Notes under the pieces: model-generated
The model's input: only the letters and a program-made list of their open reading frames with translations
Database searches by the model: none
Told to the model about the DNA's origin: nothing
Made by a program: the position numbers and the translations under genes
Assembly: GCF_000426185.1 (NCBI RefSeq)
Contig: NZ_AUEW01000001.1
Coordinates: forward strand, 186,001-250,000
DNA from: Cellulomonas sp. URHD0024
Lineage (GTDB): Bacteria; Actinomycetota; Actinomycetes; Actinomycetales; Cellulomonadaceae
Length of the DNA stretch: 64,000 nucleotides
Reading direction: 5' to 3'
Shown here: positions 60,114 to 64,000 of the stretch, in pieces
Layout: every line of letters starts with the position of its first letter
Numbering within the stretch: position 1 is the stretch's first letter

Positions 60114-61921
60114 GAGGTCCTCCGGTCCAGGGCCAGGTCGTGACTGTGCACCGCGCGCACGAGGGCCAGATGGGACAACGCCTGCGGCATGTTCCCAGCC
60201 ATGCGGCGGCCCGCAGGGTCGTACTGCTCGGCGAGCAGACCGACGTCGTTGGCCAGGGCCATGAGGATGTCGAGGACCTCCGTGGAGCCCTGGACGTCGT
60301 CCACCCGGGCCAGGGCGTCGGCAAGCCAGAACGAGCATGCCAGGAACGCGTGCTCGTCGCCTGGTACGCCGTCGTCCGTGTGCTCGGTCCGGTAGCGACG
60401 CAGGAGGCCTGGCGCGATCTCCAGCTCGCTGCGGATGGCGCGGATCGTGCTGCGGATGCGGGGATCGTCCGGCGGCAGGAAGCCGACCTGGACCATCTGC
60501 AGCAGCGCGGCGTCGGTGTGCTCGGCGCCGTAGGACTGGACGAAGGTCTCGCGTGACCTGTTCCAGCCGTGCGCCAGGACGTCGGCGTGAATCGCGTCGC
60601 GCTCCCTGCACCAGCGATCGACCGGGCCGTCGAGCCCGTGCCGCTCCGCAGCGCGGACGGCCCTGTCCACTGCCGCCCAGGCCATGACCTTCGAGTGCGT
60701 GAAGTGGCGTGGATCGCCGCGGACCTCCCAGATGCCGCGGTCCGGCTCGCGCCAGTGGCCGAGCAGGTGGTCGACCAGGTGCCGTTGCAGCGACCAGGAG
60801 TCGTCGGTCTCGGCGATCCCGGCCTCCCGCGCCTGTTCGAGCGCGCACATGACCTCGCCGAGGACGTCGTTCTGCACCTGCCCGACGGCGGCGTTCCCGA
60901 CCCGGACCGGCCGGCTGCCCGCGTACCCCGCGAGATGATCGAGCTCGCGCTCCGGCAGCTCCCGCCCGCCGTCGACGCGGTACATGATCTGCAGGTCGGC
61001 GGGATTGCCGGCGACCGCACGAAGCAGCCAGCCGCGCCAGTCCGTCGCCTCCTCGACGTACCCGTGCTCCAGGAGCGCCTCGAGGGTCATGGCCGCGTCG
61101 CGCAGCCAGCAGAAGCGGTAGTCCCAGTTCCGGGAGCCCCCGAAGTCCTCGGGCAGGGACGTGGTGGGTGCCGCGACGATCCCGCCGGTCGACTGGTCCG
61201 TGAGCAGACGGAGCACGAGCAGCGACCTGACGACCGCGTCCCGGTAGGAGCCCAGGTACCTGCAGCTGCGGGCCCACAGACCCCAGGCGATCCGGGTCTG
61301 GTCGAGCCGGTCCGGGATGGTCAGCCGCGGTGGCACCGGGTCCCACGAGCGGATCCACGTCAGGGCCAGCTCGACCGACTCGCCCGCAGGCAACGTGAAC
61401 CGGTCTGCGTGTCGCCGGTCGTGCGCCTTCGGGAGGCGGTCGCCGCGGAGCAGCAACGAGTCCGGGCCGGCGATCGCCCGGATCGTGTCGGCACCGTCGT
61501 CGTCCGTCACGTGGTGCACCCACGGCTCGATCGCGCCGTACCCGAAGCGCACGATCCACTCGTGCTCGACCTCCACCTGACCGTCGGTGCACTCGAGACG
61601 CCGCACGATGTCGGCGCGTCCGTCCTTGAGCGGCATCGCCTCCAGCGCGACTGCCGTCCCTGTCGGCGTCACGTAGGTGGTCTCGAGGACGAACGAGTCG
61701 TCGAGATAGCGCCGGGTCACGGACGTCGCGTCGCGGACCGTCAGCAGCCAACGTCCGTTCTCCGGGGAGCCCAGCAGCCGCGCGAAGCACGCGGCCGAGT
61801 CGTAGGCGGGCAGGCACATCCAGTCGATCGAGCCGCGCCGGCTCACCAGCGCGGCGGTCATGCCGTCGCCGAGCACGGCGTACTCCTCGATCGGCACCGT
61901 TGCCGGGTCGTCGTCGTCCAT
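60110..61921 (-). CDS. GH15-family glycosidase (glucoamylase/trehalase-like)
   Basis: A 603-residue cytoplasmic protein. An N-terminal beta-sandwich (to about residue 250) and an (alpha/alpha)6 barrel: [24 protein letters not shown] with the general-acid area, [32 protein letters not shown], and late [22 protein letters not shown]15 members cut alpha-glucosidic bonds in maltooligosaccharide or trehalose. No signal peptide. Start at 61921 gives [10 protein letters not shown] then GLGDG-like [10 protein letters not shown]; an upstream ATG at 61993 adds an Arg-rich stretch. CATGCT upstream may be a leaderless -10. Confidence 0.9.
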   Translation of the reverse strand: MDDDDPATVPIEEYAVLGDGMTAALVSRRGSIDWMCLPAYDSAACFARLLGSPENGRWLLTVRDATSVTRRYLDDSFVLETTYVTPTGTAVALEAMPLKDGRADIVRRLECTDGQVEVEHEWIVRFGYGAIEPWVHHVTDDDGADTIRAIAGPDSLLLRGDRLPKAHDRRHADRFTLPAGESVELALTWIRSWDPVPPRLTIPDRLDQTRIAWGLWARSCRYLGSYRDAVVRSLLVLRLLTDQSTGGIVAAPTTSLPEDFGGSRNWDYRFCWLRDAAMTLEALLEHGYVEEATDWRGWLLRAVAGNPADLQIMYRVDGGRELPERELDHLAGYAGSRPVRVGNAAVGQVQNDVLGEVMCALEQAREAGIAETDDSWSLQRHLVDHLLGHWREPDRGIWEVRGDPRHFTHSKVMAWAAVDRAVRAAERHGLDGPVDRWCRERDAIHADVLAHGWNRSRETFVQSYGAEHTDAALLQMVQVGFLPPDDPRIRSTIRAIRSELEIAPGLLRRYRTEHTDDGVPGDEHAFLACSFWLADALARVDDVQGSTEVLDILMALANDVGLLAEQYDPAGRRMAGNMPQALSHLALVRAVHSHDLALDRRTS

Positions 61922-61998
61922 GGCGTGAGCATGGCTTGGCGGTGGCCGACCGGCACGTCGAGGTGCTGGTCGGGCCCGGATGTCTGTGTTCACCCACG

Positions 61999-62014
61999 TC
62001 GAACAGATGTGCGA
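61999..62014. promoter_or_regulatory. LexA (SOS) box of uvrA
   Basis: TCGAAC-AGAT-GTGCGA matches the actinobacterial LexA box TCGAAC-N4-GTTCGA at 11 of 12 positions. It lies 31-46 nt before the uvrA GTG, covering the -35 region of its promoter, where LexA would repress. Confidence 0.85.
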
Positions 62015-62031
62015 TTGTCAGTGGCGGGACG

Positions 62032-62037
62032 TAGACT
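62032..62037 (+). promoter_or_regulatory. -10 element of probable leaderless promoter for uvrA
   Basis: TAGACT, 7 nt before the GTG at 62045; no Shine-Dalgarno. Confidence 0.6.
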
Positions 62038-62044
62038 CCCCGGC

Positions 62045-64000
62045 GTGAACGAACGTCTGGTGGTGCAAGGCGCCCGCGAGCACAACCTCCGGAACGTCGA
62101 CCTCGATCTCCCGCGCGACAAGCTCATCGTCTTCACCGGGCTGTCGGGGTCGGGCAAGTCGTCGTTGGCCTTCGACACGATCTTCGCGGAGGGTCAGCGG
62201 CGATATGTGGAGTCGCTGTCCGCGTACGCACGACAGTTCCTGGGTCAGATGGACAAGCCCGACGTCGACTTCATCGAGGGGCTGTCGCCCGCGGTGTCGA
62301 TCGACCAGAAGTCGACCAACCGGAACCCGCGCTCGACGGTCGGGACGATCACCGAGGTCTACGACTACCTGCGTCTCCTGTTCGCGCGCGCCGGTACCCA
62401 GTTCTGCCCCGTCTGCGGCGAGCGAGTGACCGCCCAGACGCCGCAGCAGATCGTGGACAGGCTGCTGGAGCTGCCCGAGGGCACCCGTTACCAGGTGCTC
62501 GCGCCGGTCGTCCGGGGCCGCAAGGGGGAGTACGCGGACCTGTTCAAGGAGCTGCAGAGCAAGGGCTTCGCCCGCGCCCGCGTGGACGGCGAGGTCGTGC
62601 AGCTGACCGAGCCCCCCACGCTCGAGAAGAAGCTGAAGCACGACATCGAGGTCGTGATCGACCGGCTCGTCGCGCGCGAGGGCGTCCAGCGTCGGCTCAC
62701 CGACTCCGTCGAGACGGCCCTCGGCCTCGCCGGTGGACTTCTCGTGGTCGAGCTCGTCGACGCCGACATCGACGACCTCAGCCGCGAGCGGCGTTTCTCC
62801 GAGCACCGGGCCTGCCCGAACGACCACGTGCTGGCGCTCGACGAGATCGAGCCGCGGACGTTCTCGTTCAACGCTCCGTACGGTGCCTGCCCCGAGTGCA
62901 CCGGCCTCGGCTCGAAGCTCGAGGTCGACCCCGACCTCGTCGTCCCCGACGAGGACCTCTCGCTCGACGACGGGGCGGTCGCGCCCTGGGCGCAGATCTC
63001 GAGCGAGTACTTCGGCCGCGTGCTCACCGCGCTGGCCGCAGACATGGGCTTCTCGACGTCCGTGCCGTGGCGTGCGTTGCCTCAGCGCGCACGGGACGCG
63101 GTGCTCCACGGGCAGAACCACGAGGTCAAGGTCCGCTACAAGAACCGGTGGGGTCGCGAACGGCAGTACTCGACCGGGTTCGAGGGCGTGATCACGTTCC
63201 TCGAGCGTCGGCACAACGAGACCGACTCCGAGTGGAGCAAGGAGAAGTACGAGGCGTACATGCGGGAGGTCCCGTGTCCCGTGTGCGGGGGCGCCCGGCT
63301 GAAGCCCGAGGTGCTGGCTGTGCGTGTGGGCGGTCGGTCCATCGCCGAGGTGTGCGCCCTGCCCATCCGGGAGGCTCGCGAGTTCCTCGACACCCTGGAG
63401 CTCGGTGAGCGCGAGCGGGCGATCGCGATGCAGGTGCTCAAGGAGATCCAGGCACGGCTCGGCTTTCTGCTCGACGTCGGGCTGGACTACCTGTCGCTCA
63501 TGCGTCCGGCCGGCACGCTGTCGGGTGGTGAGGCGCAGCGGATCCGGCTGGCCACGCAGATCGGCTCCGGACTCGTCGGCGTGCTGTACGTCCTCGACGA
63601 GCCGTCGATCGGGCTGCACCAGCGCGACAACCGCCGGCTGATCGAGACGCTCACACGCTTGCGCGACCTGGGCAACACGCTGATCGTCGTCGAGCACGAC
63701 GAGGACACGATCCGTACGGCCGACTGGATCGTCGACATCGGTCCGGGTGCGGGGGAGCACGGCGGCCGCGTCGTGCACTCCGGCGACCTGGAGGGGCTGC
63801 TGGACTCTGCCGAGTCCGTCACGGGCGCCTACCTGTCCGGTCGGCGGAGCATCCCGATGCCGCAGGTGCGTCGGCCCATCGACAAGAAGCGGCAGGTCAC
63901 CGTCGTCGGCGCGCGGGAGCACAACCTGCAGGGGATCGACGTGTCGTTCCCGCTCGGCACTCTCACGGCAGTCACCGGGGTGTCCGGATCGGGCAAGTCG
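62045..64000 (+). CDS. uvrA: Excinuclease ABC subunit A, partial
   Basis: The first 652 residues; the frame is open at the right edge. Visible: Walker [10 protein letters not shown] (33-41), zinc finger CPVCGERV, UvrB-binding and insertion regions, a second CxxC pair (CPECTGLGS), [15 protein letters not shown] signature [18 protein letters not shown], Walker [17 protein letters not shown], and the start of the second ATPase ([10 protein letters not shown]) exactly at the window end. It scans DNA for damage and loads UvrB. Actinobacterial length is about 950-970, so two thirds are here. SOS-controlled. Confidence 0.98.
   Translation, partial: MNERLVVQGAREHNLRNVDLDLPRDKLIVFTGLSGSGKSSLAFDTIFAEGQRRYVESLSAYARQFLGQMDKPDVDFIEGLSPAVSIDQKSTNRNPRSTVGTITEVYDYLRLLFARAGTQFCPVCGERVTAQTPQQIVDRLLELPEGTRYQVLAPVVRGRKGEYADLFKELQSKGFARARVDGEVVQLTEPPTLEKKLKHDIEVVIDRLVAREGVQRRLTDSVETALGLAGGLLVVELVDADIDDLSRERRFSEHRACPNDHVLALDEIEPRTFSFNAPYGACPECTGLGSKLEVDPDLVVPDEDLSLDDGAVAPWAQISSEYFGRVLTALAADMGFSTSVPWRALPQRARDAVLHGQNHEVKVRYKNRWGRERQYSTGFEGVITFLERRHNETDSEWSKEKYEAYMREVPCPVCGGARLKPEVLAVRVGGRSIAEVCALPIREAREFLDTLELGERERAIAMQVLKEIQARLGFLLDVGLDYLSLMRPAGTLSGGEAQRIRLATQIGSGLVGVLYVLDEPSIGLHQRDNRRLIETLTRLRDLGNTLIVVEHDEDTIRTADWIVDIGPGAGEHGGRVVHSGDLEGLLDSAESVTGAYLSGRRSIPMPQVRRPIDKKRQVTVVGAREHNLQGIDVSFPLGTLTAVTGVSGSGKS

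Noticed and set aside
62018..63922. Long antisense frame over uvrA
   Set aside because: uvrA motifs are unmistakable on the plus strand; the antisense product has shadow composition.
1..64000. CRISPR array, insertion sequence or prophage
   Set aside because: No regularly spaced repeats, transposase, inverted terminal repeats or phage structural genes were seen.

Overview
This is a high-GC, densely coding stretch of an actinobacterial chromosome. The best fit is a member of the Micrococcales related to Cellulomonas. Support: pervasive G/C third positions, GTG starts and GTGA/ATGA stop-start overlaps; an ANTAR response regulator followed by polA, pfkA, rpsA, coaE, uvrB and uvrA, an order typical of actinobacteria; and leaderless promoters (TAnnnT 6-7 nt before the start codon) at several genes. 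I see no transposase, phage gene, CRISPR array or integrase. The genus is inference.

Layout. 1-2.8 kb: a sugar-acid catabolism module (lactonase start, IclR regulator, divergent IlvD/Edd-type dehydratase). 2.8-4.4 kb: a zinc alcohol dehydrogenase divergent from methylglyoxal synthase. 4.5-8.6 kb: a tight three-gene operon of a uracil-DNA-glycosylase-fold protein, an amidohydrolase and an S41-type peptidase; the combination is unfamiliar to me and is the best candidate here for an undescribed system. 8.8-14 kb: an epimerase and a polyamine-type ABC importer (ATPase, lipoprotein, two permeases). 14-20.5 kb (minus strand): K+ channel, gluconate permease and kinase, a Rieske protein with a DUF6529 cytochrome-like membrane partner and a 31-codon membrane peptide, and a large UPF0104-type membrane protein with a kinase-like middle.

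20.8-31.7 kb is accessory: a proline-rich pentapeptide-repeat protein, a GH114-like secreted enzyme, two small proteins, an iron redox enzyme overlapping a CDGSH protein, a NodB-NodC-like fusion with a one-helix partner, flavodoxin, a DUF4242 protein and a zinc dehydrogenase with an unknown partner. 31.9-37.6 kb: a maltokinase-cap-like protein, an exported alkaline phosphatase behind a PHO-box-like repeat, and a secreted lamin-tail/propeller protein with three chitin-binding-type modules.

37.7-64 kb is the conserved core: an odd 74-nt tRNA (anticodon CAA, short variable region), PdtaR, polA, acetate symporter with its DUF485 partner, phosphofructokinase, rpsA with a clear promoter and long leader, coaE-pcp, uvrB, two TerC proteins behind a yybP-ykoY-type manganese riboswitch, a fatty-acid module (acyl-CoA dehydrogenase, GNAT, acyl-CoA ligase with a TetR/FadR-like operator), a GH15 enzyme with a metallo-beta-lactamase partner, and uvrA (cut by the window end) behind a near-perfect LexA box.
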